The notes beneath the pieces were generated by a model, which was not told the DNA's origin, made no database searches, and saw nothing but the letters and a program-made list of their open reading frames with translations. Positions 23,051-34,815 of a stretch of 64,000 nucleotides of DNA are shown here, piece after piece. The position numbers and the translations under genes are program-made. The DNA is from Excoecaria cochinchinensis (Eukaryota > Streptophyta > Magnoliopsida > Malpighiales > Euphorbiaceae), in NCBI GenBank assembly GCA_947683425.1, contig CANTUQ010000020.1, forward strand, positions 5,645,001 through 5,709,000, in the 5' to 3' direction. Position 1 is the stretch's first letter. Each line of letters opens with the position of its first letter.

Positions 23051-23995
23051 TTTATGATACTATTATTAGCATTTTTATTTTCGTTGGATTATTATAATTG
23101 TCATCATATTTTGCATCCATTAACTCTTCTAATTTAATTCATTTAATCGTTCATTTAGAATTTATTTATTTATTCGAAAAATATGTAATTACTATTTTAT
23201 TCTATTTTATGTATTTGTGGTCTGTAATAATAAAATGATTTTCGACCGCTCTTAAAAAGAACCACCACACAAATGTTTTCTACCAAATAAAATACTGGTT
23301 AATAAAACTGGACCAATGTCCTCGTTTTCATCCCGAGCCAAAAAGTTTAACTTGATTTGAGAATTCTATACTTTTTTGTAAAGTGAGTGTTTGGGGACCA
23401 ATGTCCTCATCATTAATGAATATCCCGATTTATGCATGATTCGTATTTTATTTACAATGGGGGTTGTATTCCGCCTCTAATTTTATTGTAATTTACTTTT
23501 GAATGCTTTATTTTAATTTCGCTTTATTTTTCGCTTTTACGTGAATGATTGCGCCTTTTAATTGATTGCATCGTATGGAAAGATGTTGAAATAATAAATT
23601 CAAAATCTAATTGTAAAATTAATCAACGTACGAATAAATGAGAAGTCTTGAACCTATCTCTGGTCTTTGGGCTCAAAGAGGCGAGAGGTTTACCCTCCAA
23701 GACACCTCTTGTGTCACGAGACTTTGACGTTAATCCTAGGCTCCTTAAGGCGAGAGGTTTACCCTCCAAGACCCCTTTGGTTGGCCCAAAATGGATACTA
23801 AGCGCAATCTTAGGCTCTCCGAGGTGAGAGAAACTTTCCCAATGTTCTATTGGGTGGCGACTCCATGAAACCTCCCTGTTGTCCAACATAGACGCACTTA
23901 CGATTTATTGCAAGCTGTTAGCGGACCCTCAATTGCCCGATTACCCTCAAGCGGGCGGTCAGAGGGGCGGCCGAGGGATTCCGGCGTGCGTCACA

Positions 23996-24015
23996 GTGGC
24001 GACTCCGCTGGGGAC
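23996..24015 (+). other. Primer binding site of element C
   Basis: One base after the LTR end comes TGGCGACTCCGCTGGGGAC. This is the form typical of Tat/Ogre-type elements. Confidence 0.82.
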
Positions 24016-24660
24016 ATACTTGAGACTTCGATTTGAAAGTATCTTGATTAAAATTTACAATTAGATTTTAGCTTAAGAATTTCACCATCTTTCAAAATTA
24101 CATTGCATCGCATTAGAGCCTTAGAATATGCTAGATTGGTCCCTCTTTTAGCCTCGGTGCGTTCCTGAAGCACGACCCTATTTTCACTCAATTTAGGGAA
24201 GTGTTAAGGATAATCACCAGCTCAAGCCTCATACCATCAAGGTATATCAAATGGTGACTCAATCGGTCATTACGCTCGTGATGAGCTAGGCCTGTCGGTA
24301 GGGACCATGTTTGGGTAGTCCTAAAATATCATCACCTTGGACCAAAAGCCCATGTAATGGACATAGATACTTCCACTAGGGGGCATGCGCCATAATAAGT
24401 TGCTTGTGTAGTGGGTTATTGTGTATTGAATAAATCCAAATAAATTTAGATGTTCACTCCTTAAAGGTTTTTATACCCCGAAGGGGCATGTTTTGGTTTA
24501 TTCGGATTGTTTAAATACACGATAGCCGAAAATTCATTTGCATGCGCTTTTAATAATGAGAGTTCGTGCTTCACAGTACGCTGTACGCGCTCATTGGGTT
24601 CCTCGTTAACCCATGGGTCAAGCCCACCTAGGAAAAGAGACAGCACGACCTCCTGTGTAG
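24016..24660 (+). other. 5' leader of element C
   Basis: Noncoding. From about 24110 it shares blocks, in reverse orientation, with A's leader (8960-9590), including the GTGATTGAGT-like, CCCATGTAATGG and AACCCATGGGTCAAGCCCACC regions. It ends where gag would begin in A; no gag follows. Confidence 0.7.
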
Positions 24661-26599
24661 TAAAAATACAGTTGGGAGAAATTTTTTTTCTTGTATGTGT
24701 ATTTGTGATTGTGCATTCTTTTTATGAACAATCAATGTAAATAAAACACATGTATAATTCTTTCCATACAATAATAGAATCTGTGCATTCTGTATATAAA
24801 ATTGCTTGTATCATAATTTGTGAATATGAACATAACATGTATTTGTCTTGCATATACATACATAGCAGTGCTTGTCACGACTCACACTAACATTATGACA
24901 TCCATAACATACATCATGCACCATAATCTGTATATACAGCATACATCATCGAATGTACATATTAACATGCATTATACCAAGCACAGACATACTGTCCCCG
25001 TGACACACAAAAAAATGGAAGAAAAGAAAATGAAAATGAAAATAATGAAATGAAATAAAATAAATACATTCATCATGTGTCATAGCATATGTGCTCACAT
25101 TACATATGTACATAAATATTGTGTTGGAACATACATATACTGTTGCATGTCATAGTGTGCACACATTAGCATGCTTCATTAGACTAGACATTATACACAT
25201 CATGACACTTTGCATCTCTCACATTGTGCGCCATGTCATGAACATGCATTATCATGCAGGCGTTATGCCATGCACATATGAATCTTGCATCATGCATGTC
25301 AGTCATTATATATACACCATGCCAAGTTTTGCGTGCACATACCATGTAAATACACGTACCTTGTAAGTGCCACTCATTTCTTGTGACCACTTTCATCTCA
25401 TATCTTGTATCGCACACCATAGAAGCTCACTGTACACAATCATTCTCATGCTGTGTCCCATCTCATGTGCATTATTTGTATATGTTTTGCACTTCTATAT
25501 ATGTGACTTTTGCCACTCCTCGAACTCATTTGGTGCACATTTTCGTGCCAGATCATCTTCATCCTACATCACGTCGTCATCTTGCATACATATCTCTATC
25601 ATGTCTAAATCATGCCATGTTCACATGTACCATATATCATGAACATTCATCCCCATACTGTGCCATAGGTTGTACTCATGCTTTCATCGTATGCATGTAC
25701 ATTGCAAATTTATGCATGCACGTCATTTATCATGCAGTGTTTACACACTCATATTTTTTTCGCAGGTGTTTTACACACACACATCTTTGCACATATTTCA
25801 TGTATGCATTTTTATACAAATGTTTTTACACATGTTTCGCACATACAATTCCTTACACGCATTGCTAATATACATGACGCTATTGCATATGCCATTCCAT
25901 ATATATGATTCTTAACGCATAGTTTGTGCATATTTTATAAAAAAAAGAAGAAAGAAAAATTCTCTATTTGCTTAAACGATTTTTGTGTATATACATTTTG
26001 ATAGAGTCAAAATTTTTTGTGTTAAGCCATATCCTAAAATGCTGACATGTTTGCACCTCATTAAGGTACCTCTGATTCAAAGTTTGACTCTTTCTAAGTA
26101 GTTCTCAACTATGAATGGATTTGATCTTAACTCTAGAAATCTGAGTTTCATTCCATTTTGAATTAAGTAAGGGGTATATATGTTTGGTCTTTAAGAGCTA
26201 GATCACGTGAAAATATTTGACTATATTATGTAATGTCTAAATTTCGAGCACTTTTGGCCCGTTTTTAAAACAAACTGAAAAATCTAGTTACAATTAGGGG
26301 ATTGGATGAAAACTCACTAAGAGCACTAGAACCTTTCCGATTACCCATCAAAGCGACCCCTGGATAAGGCTGAATCTAGAAAATGATTTAGGCAACTATT
26401 TCTTTGTATAGCTCTATAAATGACCATTTCCTACCCTTATTTTACAATCGCTTGATAGCCCCTTGAGCCTTTATTTTGGTATGCTAAATGCGTGCCAGTT
26501 TTGTTGTTATATACATTAAAACTACCTTTCGCCTAAAATGATTTTGGCTTCCCCTTAGAAGAATGGCCGCTCTATTAAAGATGGATGCACATTACGATA
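24661..26599 (+). other. Noncoding interior of C, CAT/ACA/TGT-rich
   Basis: From about 24800 to 25920 the sequence is dense in CATATG, TGCAT and ACATAC words, resembling worn short repeats. Open frames of up to 161 codons are rich in His/Tyr/Cys/Met and have no family resemblance; I do not call them genes. 26000-26599 holds nothing recognisable. Confidence 0.5.
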
Positions 26600-26965
26600 T
26601 TCTCTTGAGCTATCAAAAATTGTCCCGGCGAAAGTGGTTTTACACTTCTGAAAGAGATCTTTAATTATTGATGATCTTTGAGGCTTGACCATTGGCAATC
26701 CTTTGGGCCATCAAAAATTTGCCACGATGAAAGTGGGTCTACACTTCGAGAAGAGAATCTCAATCATTGATAATTTTATGGGTTGAAATAACCCTGATAA
26801 GAATGGGTCTGCACGTCGAGAAGGGAATTTTGATCATTAATAATTTTGTGAGCTACCCAAAATCACCCTGATAAGGATGGGTTTACCCCTTGAAAAAAAA
26901 ATTTCAATCATCGATAAATTTTGGACTATACTTTTGGAAAGGGGTTTGAATCATCGATAAACTTT
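26600..26965. repeat. Degenerate ~70-100 bp tandem repeat in C
   Basis: Four to five diverged copies of a unit with GTGGGTCTACACTTCGAGAA followed by CAATCATTGATAA (about 26628, 26725, 26797, 26871, 26930). Confidence 0.7.
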
Positions 26966-28447
26966 TCGTGTAATTAGAGACATGAGCTTACACAAAAAAA
27001 AAAAAAGAAAGCGAAAAAAAAAAGAAGAAAAATAGTAGGGCCCAAGATAATACCCCTTGATGAGTTTTAGTAGCTATTTTTTTAACTAAATTGTTATGCT
27101 GAGCTTGATAAGTCAAAGTATTACCAAATTCAAATCCAATAATATCTAGACAGTATACAATTGGGGTTGGAAATGGTCCTTCAATCCGTCGAATGAACGC
27201 TGCGGCCATTTTTCTCTAGTGACCTGATCCTCCTTTAATAACCATCTACCTGAGCCTAACGTTACAACCAAAGTAAGACCTATTGATTCTAGGTTTGACC
27301 TTATCTAATTAGCGGAGATGACCTTCTAGTAAGGTTTGGTACGTAGGAAGAGGCGTATGGTGTCTCTTGAGCTTCAAGCGGGAAGCCATGAGTGCATTTA
27401 TACATTCGAGTTGAGTCTTGTCCTCGACATTGTATCTAGAATTTGCTTTTGAAAAATGAAAAATCTTGTTTTGGCCTTTGCACATACACACGGAGATTGC
27501 GTGGTATGCCTCGTATTCACATGCTGATTTAGTAAACATCGATACTTACGTGTTCACTTTCTTGCACTTTATTGGGAATAACTCCCGAATTCTTTTGATG
27601 AGATTGAATCAATTGAGAATGTGGTTCATTCAGTATGCTCAAAGGCAGTTAGAAACTCGAGTTTGAGGTACCTAATAGGTTGCACTCATTTTACAATCTT
27701 GGGGTATTTCTTATCACTACCCATGAAACACTCCCAACAATATTCTTTGTACATCTACTTTCTGCAAATGTTTTTATACATAATTGTAGCAAATATTCTC
27801 AATAAATAGTTTTACATGTACAATTCTTGGTGCATGTCTTTTGGCATAAGAGCTTTAGCGAATATATTTCATAAGTACTTTTGACGCATGTGGCTCTTTA
27901 TGGGCATATCCTTTGCCAGCATCTTGCATTCACATTTTTCGCATGCATTCAATACACATATATATGATTTTTCCTACATATGTTTCATACACATAGTTGT
28001 ATGTGCACACATCGCACACACCCAATTCCTTACATAGCTTTCATGTATATAACATATCCCACCTGTCTTTGCATATGATTTTTTTTACATCTATGCCGAT
28101 GAATGACTCTTTACCACATGCATGATCATTTGCATGCATGGTCATTTGCACATAGTTTGCATACATAATCCCTTTGCATATATCTCTCATGCTTGAACCT
28201 TTACATGTCTTTCTCGTCCATGATCATTTGTAAACATGTTAGAATAACGATTCTTAGCACATGTTCCACAATCTTCCACATGGGTATAAGCCATTGGCAT
28301 ATATGTCATAAGCATAAGCATTTTAAGATTATAGCCTTTGTGTGTCATTTCATACAAGCATAGCCTTTCACATACATTCCATGCATACATGGTGTCCAAC
28401 GCACACTAGATAGTATACATCAGTCCCACATAAACAAGCTGACTTTT
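26966..28447 (+). other. Noncoding interior of C
   Basis: No gene or clear repeat. 27720-28420 is again rich in TGCATAC/ACATAT words like 24800-25920. Confidence 0.45.
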
Positions 28448-28890
28448 TCCAAAGTCCTCTGAGGAGGCAAAATATCCAAGCCTTCTGAGGAGGCAAATCT
28501 TGTAAGCCCTCTGAGGAGGCAAATCTCGAAGCCCTCTGAGGAGGCAAATCTCAAAGTCCTCTGAGGAGGATAAATATCCAAGCCCTCTGAGGAGGAAAAT
28601 CTTGTAAGCCCTCTGAGGAGGCAAATCTAGTAAGCCCTCTGAGGAGGCAAATCTCAAAGCCCTCTGAGGAGGCAAATTAAGCCCTCTGAGGAGGCAAATC
28701 CCTAAGCCCTCTGAGGAGGCAAAACCTGTAAGCCCTCTGAGGAGGCAAAATCTTTAAGCCCTCTGAGGAGGTAAAATCTCAAAATCCTCTGAGGAGGCAA
28801 AATCTTTAAGTCTTCCGAGGAAGCAAACTTTCCAAATCCTCATAAGAGGTAATTCTCAAGTCCTCTGAAGAGGCAATTCTCAAGTCAACC
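28448..28890. repeat. ~26-bp tandem array in C (CCTCTGAGGAGG)
   Basis: About 17 copies of a 22-26 bp unit of the form AAGCCCTCTGAGGAGGCAAA plus 3-6 variable bases. Each core can fold as CCTC-TGAG-GAGG. Copies degrade at the right end (28805-28890). No host-type spacers are present. Confidence 0.93.
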
Positions 28891-29744
28891 CAAGTTCGGG
28901 GGCAAAGACGCACACGAGTCAGAAGATTGTGGGTCAGAGTCCATGAAGCAAGACGACGCTTTTCTAGATCCTTCAGGGGGCATCAAAGCAGTCGAGCAAA
29001 TATCCTCAACAAATCTCTTAACCACCTAGGACATGGTATATTCATTGTTACATCTCATACGCATTTCACGTGCATGGGTCTTTTGCATATCTGTGTATTC
29101 GATCCTTTTTTACTTATAGTTGTGCATACACAATTCTTGTACATTAATCATTTGCTCGTATTTCGTGTATATAGCCTTATATATGTACATTTTTCACACA
29201 TGATTCCATAAACACACACACGATCCGGCGTATATGTTGTTGTAAGGGAAGGTCTGAATAGACCTCGTGAGCGAGGATGATCCAAAGGACAGTTTTAGCT
29301 CAGCATTATTAGTCACTGTACCCAGCATAAATCAAGTGCGGGATGCCCAGAAAATCAAGCCTCTTCATGCACACCATGCTTAAAAGTGATTCAGATAATG
29401 GGTTCAGCCCAACGTTGTCAGGCACTACCCAGAAAAGCGGGCCTGTTCATACACGCCATGCCGGGGGGAAGCCGGGCAAGCAACATAACTTTCCACCGAT
29501 CTCTCATTTCTAGAGGCTCAAAATCAAAGTCTCCCAGTAAGCATCAAAGTCTCTCAGTGAGCATTAAAGTCTCTCAGTGAGCATCAAAGCCTCTCGGTGA
29601 CAACGACCCCAACAGGCAGGTGCTGCCACAGGTACGTATCTCTTTTATAATTTACCCTACAAATTTGCGTCTTCCTTTTTTGCAGAAAAAAGAAAGCTCA
29701 ATATAAACTTCAGCACGGGACTGCAGTTAGAGAACACTGCACCT
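28891..29744 (+). other. Noncoding interior of C with short 20-bp repeat
   Basis: Mostly featureless. At about 29523-29605 there are four copies of a ~20-bp unit (AAAGTCTCTCAGTGAGCAT). Confidence 0.6.
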
Positions 29745-30270
29745 CACAATCGAAGTTGCAGTTAGAGAACATTGCTCTCCACACCGAGATTGTAGCCAGA
29801 GAGTGCTACATCTCACAGTTCACACGGCAGCCAGAGAGTGCTACGCACCTTGCAGATCGGGTGGGGATTAGCAAGGGAACTTCACCAAACCGGGATTGTA
29901 GCCAGAGAGTGCTACATCTCACAGTTCACGCGGCAGCCAAAGAGTGCTACGCACCTTGCAGATCGGATGGGGATTAGCAAGGGAACTTCACCAAACCGGG
30001 ATTGTAGCCAAAGAGTGCTACATCTCACAGTTCACGCGGCAGCCAGAGAGTGCTACGTACCTTGCAGATCGGATGGGGGTTAGCAAGGGAACTTCACCAA
30101 ATCGGGATTGTAGCCAGAGAGTGCTGCATCTCACAGTTCACGCGGCAGCCAGAGAGTGCTGCATCTCACAGTTCACACGGCAGCCAGAGAGTGCTACGCA
30201 CCTTGCAGATCGGATGGGGGTTAGCAAGGGAACTTCACCAAATCGAGACCGTGGTCAGAGAGTGCCGCAT
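29745..30270. repeat. 106-bp tandem array in C
   Basis: About four copies with exact 106-bp spacing of the landmark GTGCTACGCACCTTGCAG (29838, 29944, 30050 for the same reading point). Each unit contains two copies of a sub-motif AGCCAGAGAGTGCTAC. Overlapping open frames repeat the same peptide and are not genes. Confidence 0.92.
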
Positions 30271-30600
30271 CTCACCAATCGAAGTTGCAGTTAGAGAATA
30301 ATGCTCTTCACACAGAGGTTGGAGTTAAAGAAACTACACCTCACACCGTGCAGGCCGAGACGAGGCTAGCGGTACAGACCAACTCCATGCAGGCCGAGAC
30401 GAGGCTAGCGGAACACTCGTGGTAGAATAGACCACAGATCGGGATTGCAGTCAGAGAGTGCTGCATCTCACAAACTCCGTGCAGGCTGAGACAAGGCTAG
30501 CGGAACACTCGTGGTAGAACATACCACAGATCAAGGTGGTAGTCAGAGAGTACTACATCTCACCAAGCTGCACGAGCCGAGACGAGGCCAGCAGAAGCAG
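30271..30600. repeat. Second repeat family at 3' end of C interior
   Basis: Two to three copies of a unit with GCAGGCCGAGACGAGGCTAG and AACACTCGTGGTAGAA, interleaved with GCAGTCAGAGAGTGCTGC sub-motifs from the adjacent array. Confidence 0.75.
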
Positions 30601-30728
30601 GTCGAGACGAGACCCGCCACATGTACCAACGCTAACAAGGTGAGGTCCGGCATCCCCAGGTATGTAATTCTCTCTCTTCCTTCTTTGAATTTTGGCTCAC
30701 CTAGGTGTCTAAGCACTAGCTTCTCCAA

Positions 30729-30741
30729 ATTTGGGGGCAAC
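30729..30741 (+). other. Polypurine tract of element C
   Basis: AATTTGGGGGCAAC lies directly before the 3' LTR start TGTAGACACC. It is the same motif as in A and B. Confidence 0.8.
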
Positions 30742-31887
30742 TGTAGACACCGGGTCCTGAGTCAGGTTTTGAAAAATGACAATGGCAATTTTGGGTACTT
30801 GGTAAATTCCTCCAAAAAAATAATAAAGAAAATTAAAAAATTAAAAAAATAAGATTAGGTTAATTTAATTAGATAAATCAAAAATTATGATTAGTTTAAT
30901 TTTTATTAGTTAATATTGTAAGATAAATTAATTAATTAGTTAGTATTTTAGGATAATTAAAATGTGATAATTAATTAGATGTGATAATTTAAATAGATTA
31001 ATTAGATTAAGTAGGTATAAAAATATAGAGTGTTTAATTAATATGTAATGTTTAAATTAATTATTGTGTGTTATTTGAATTAAGTTAAATTAATTAAGAA
31101 ATTAAAATGGAGGAAATTACCATTGTGCACCTAATCAACCCTAATTTGAGGGTATAAAAAGAAAAGAAGAAGACCAAGAGGAGAAGCTCTCTCGGCAGAT
31201 CAAGAAAGAAAAAAAAGAAAGGAAAAGAAAAGAGAAATAAAAGAAAAGAAAGAGAGAGCAAGAGGAAAAACCCAGGAAAACGAAGAGAAGGAAAATAGAA
31301 AGAAAAAAAAAAGAAAAAAAGTGAGCAAGAACATAGAGAGAGCCGGCCATAGAAGAAAGAAAAAAAAGAAATAGGAAATAGAAAGTGAGAACAGAGGGAA
31401 GCCGAAAAACACAGAGGGAGAGCAAACTAAAGAAGACGAAGTAAACCAAAATCAAGGGACCAAAAACCAAAGAAAGGCAAATCAAAGGAAATAAAAGGAA
31501 AATAGAAAGAAGAGGAGAAGAGAGGAGCAGACCCAGACCCACGACGCCGAAAAAGGGAAAGAAAAAGGGGGGAAGAAGAAGAGGTGGCGCCGACCAGCCA
31601 CACGCGCCCCACCGGCGTGCTCCCGGCAGCCGGACGAAGCCTCCGGCACCGACCGACCATCCCCAACTGCCGGCATGGAGCTGGTCGGCGAGAGGGGGGC
31701 AGCAACGTCGCATGCGGTTTCTAGCCAGATCAGGCGACATTCCAACGCATAACCACCGGCGTTCGACTCCCGGCGATGCGATCTACCCGGCGGTGGCAGA
31801 GGTGTCACCAACGGCCGCTCCGACGCGTCTCCGGCAAGGGAAATCCGGTGAGTCTATTTTATATTTATTTATTTTAATATATTATTA

Positions 31888-31938
<51 letters not shown>

Positions 31939-32050
31939 TTATTTATTTTCTGTTTATTAATATTATATTATTATTATCTTTTTTATTTATTTATTATTAG
32001 TATTATTGAGTTATATTAATATTGTTGTTATTAATATTATTTATTTTATG

Positions 32051-32096
<46 letters not shown>

Positions 32097-32117
32097 TTAT
32101 CTATTTAATTTTTGTTG

Positions 32118-32170
<53 letters not shown>

Positions 32171-32259
32171 TGGGTGTTATTAATTAATTGTTATATTTAT
32201 TCATTTATTATTATGTTATATTTTATATATTGTTATTATTATTATTATTATTTGCATTA

Positions 32260-32323
<64 letters not shown>

Positions 32324-33105
32324 CAAATACTATTTGTTTTATTATTAATATTATTATTTTATGATACTATTATTAGCATTTTTTATTTTCGTTGGATTAT
32401 TATAATTGTCATCATATTTTGCATCCATTAACTCTTCTAATTTAATTCATTTAATCATTCATTTAGAATTTATTTATTTATTCGAAAAATATGTAATTAC
32501 TATTTTATTCTATTTTATGTATTTGTGGTCTGTAATAATAAAACGATTTTCGACCGCTCTTAAAAAGAACCACCACACAAATGTTTTCTACCAAATAAAA
32601 TACTGGTTAATAAAACTGGACCAATGTCCTCGTTTTCATCCCGAGCCAAAAAGTTTAACTTGATTTGAGAATTCTTTACTTTTTTGTAAAGTGAGTATTT
32701 GGGGACCAATGTCCTCATCATTAATGAATATCCCGATTTATGCATGATTCGTATTTTATTTACAATGGGGGTTGTATTCTGCCTCTAATTTTATTGTAAT
32801 TTACTTTTGAATGCTTTATTTTAATTTCCCTTTATTTTTCGCTTTTACGTGAATGATTGCGCCTTTTAATTGATTGCATCGTATGGAAAGATGTTGAAAT
32901 AATAAATTCAAAATCTAATTGTAAAATTAATCAAAGTACGAATAAATGAGAAGTCCTGAACCTATCTCTGGTCTTTGGGCTCAAAGAGGCGAGAGGTTTA
33001 CCCTCCAAGACACCTCTTGTGTCACGAGACTTTGACGTTAATCCTAGGCTCCTTAGGGCGAGAGGTTTACCCTCCAAGACCCCTCTGGTTGGCCCAAAAT
33101 GGATA
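30742..33105 (+). repeat. 3' LTR of element C, truncated
   Basis: Very similar to 21433-23794. Compared with the 5' copy it lacks 16 bp in the GC-rich block (near 31600), between two CAGCCAC repeats. Its ATT tract (about 31888-32325) differs in length. It stops after GGATA and continues directly into B's LTR, so about 200 bp are missing at its end. Confidence 0.9.
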
Positions 33106-34391
33106 ACACAACATAATGACGAACGCAAATTATAAATAAAGATTAGCATGTATAAAAAATTAATAATAACAAATTTATCATACCTAAAACATGCATAAAA
33201 TAATTATGAGGTAATCTAACATGCATAAGAATAAAAATACATTAATCATGTCAAACATGTTAAATAAATGATTATAATAACAGCAATTTTGAGCAAAAAT
33301 AAAAATATTAACATATGCAAGAAACAATTTAACAAGAAAATAAAATAATAGATTCAAAAGAATTTACATATTAGATAAATAATTAAAGATAAAAATAAGA
33401 AGAAAATAATAGGCTAAAAGAATTTACATACTAAATAATTAGTCAAAAACAAAACTAAAAAAAATGGGTCTAAAAGAATTTACATTTTAAATAATAAATT
33501 AAAAAAAGTAAAAAAAAGAAAATAATGGGACTAAAAGAATTTACATGCTAATTAGTTAAATGAAAACAAAATAAATGAAATTAGCAAAAAAAATAAAGGA
33601 ATAAAACCAAGAATAATTACCCTCAATATTTTCTTGTAGAATTGAAGGTAGATGAATTAATCCTTTTGCCTTGATTTGTTTGGAATAATAATAAAATTCA
33701 GATGTAAGAAATTGAAAATAATTTTATGTAATTTTTTGAAGAAAAATGAAGCAATTTTCTAAGAAAATCCTTTCCAAAATTTTCAGCCAAAACCCAATTT
33801 TTTCTCACTAAGAAAAATCAGATTTTTTTCCCAAAAACCTCCCTAAAAACTCCTAAAAATCGTCTCTTAATGTCCTAAAATTTTCCCCTTTAAACTCCCT
33901 CCAAAAAACTGCCAAAAAACCACCCAAAAACCCTAAAAAACGAAAAAAATCGCAGAAATGGGCGAGTGGGGGCAAAAATGGGCGAGGGATGCCCGACAGG
34001 CATCTCAGTGCGCGCTGCGCGTGAAAATCGCGCGCAGTGCGCGGACGCTCCTTGCGCGACGCGCTAGGCGTCGCTCGCGGGGCGAGAGACGCTTAGCGCG
34101 TCGCCCAGTGTGCGGGCGAGCGCGTGCTGGCGCGGGCTGCCGCGCTCTGACGCTAGCGAAAAAAATATTTTTTTTTTAAAATAAAAACCTAAAATCTCAT
34201 TTTTTCCCCAAAATAATTTTTTTAAATATTTTTAAAATATTTAAGAAAAATACATTTTTCTTCATTCCTAACAAATCCAAATGACAAGCGAATTTACTTC
34301 CGACCTTCATTCTTTTTGCCTATAAGCCAGCATAGCTAAATTTCATCATCGGGTAATCCTGATCAAGGCTACTTGGGACCCGGTATCTACA
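33103..34391 (-). repeat. 5' LTR of element B, truncated
   Basis: Matches 11792-13038 of the other B LTR, beginning at ACACAACATAATGACG and ending TATCTACA before the GAAAT duplication. About 1.1 kb that should lie next to the primer site is missing. Confidence 0.9.
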
Positions 34392-34741
34392 GAAATGTGT
34401 CACCCAAGTGATATAAACTCCTACGTGGCGCGAGGAATTTGGTCACGATAAATGCTCAAACAAATAAGCACGACATTTTTGTCCCAATAAAAAATAATAA
34501 AAATATTAGTAATGATTCCAAAATTAAGCAAATAAAGGAAATCTAATATAAATTAATACACCATTAAAATGTAGATTAAGTTAACTTAAACACATTAATT
34601 TAATATATTAGCATCACACATAAAATAAAAAATCATGCAAGGCACGCTAATAATATTAACCATAGCTAAATCGTGAAATAACACCATGCAAAATATAATG
34701 AAAATAATAATAATAATAATACCAATAACAACAACAACAAA

Positions 34742-34815
<74 letters not shown>

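Larger units (their letters stand above)
21433..23995 (+). repeat. 5' LTR of element C
   Basis: A 2563-bp LTR from TGTAGACACC to GCGTCACA. In order: AT-rich upstream part, TATA box at 21836, purine-rich leader (21850-22260), GC-rich block (22260-22540), ATT microsatellite (about 22576-23050), AT-rich part, and degenerate direct repeats near the end (23650-23890, GGCTCC..GGCGAGAGGTTTACC). Long open frames (for example 247 codons, minus strand, 21777-22520) are caused by the purine-rich strand bias. Confidence 0.92.
21433..33105 (+). mobile_element. Non-autonomous Tat/Ogre-like LTR element C, plus strand, 3' LTR truncated
   Basis: Two highly similar LTRs (21433-23995 and 30742-33105, sense start TGTAGACACCGGGTCCTGAG) flank a 6.7-kb internal region with a primer site at its start and a polypurine tract at its end. 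No gag or pol motif was found in either strand of the interior; instead it holds several tandem arrays. The layout is that of a large retrotransposon derivative that relies on another element's proteins. The right LTR lacks about its last 200 bp, fused to B's LTR at an ATA microhomology, so the target duplication cannot be checked. Confidence 0.88.
10677..34391 (-). mobile_element. Tat/Ogre-like LTR retrotransposon B, minus strand, containing C
   Basis: The outer ends TGTGATGCGCG...TATCTACA are flanked by GAAAT at 10672-10676 and 34392-34396. B lies inside A's 5' LTR. Minus-strand order: truncated 5' LTR (33103-34391), [C], gag, protease, RT, RNase H, second RNase H, integrase, noncoding region with tandem array, polypurine tract, 3' LTR (10677-13038). 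The primer site and the LTR portion next to it were lost in the deletion at 33103-33105. Every gene is interrupted. Confidence 0.9.

Noticed and set aside
25383..25868. 161-codon open frame in C's interior
   Set aside because: His/Tyr/Cys-rich translation of CAT/ACA-rich DNA, overlapping two other open frames of similar length. No family resemblance.
28448..28890. CRISPR-like array of regularly spaced repeats
   Set aside because: Linkers are 3-6 bp and not unique spacers, the context is a plant retrotransposon, and no cas-like genes are present. It is a tandem repeat.
29756..30301. Repeated open frames sharing a peptide (AARECY, LQIGWGLARELH)
   Set aside because: Period equals the 106-bp DNA repeat. 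Frames restart in each unit without a distinct start context.
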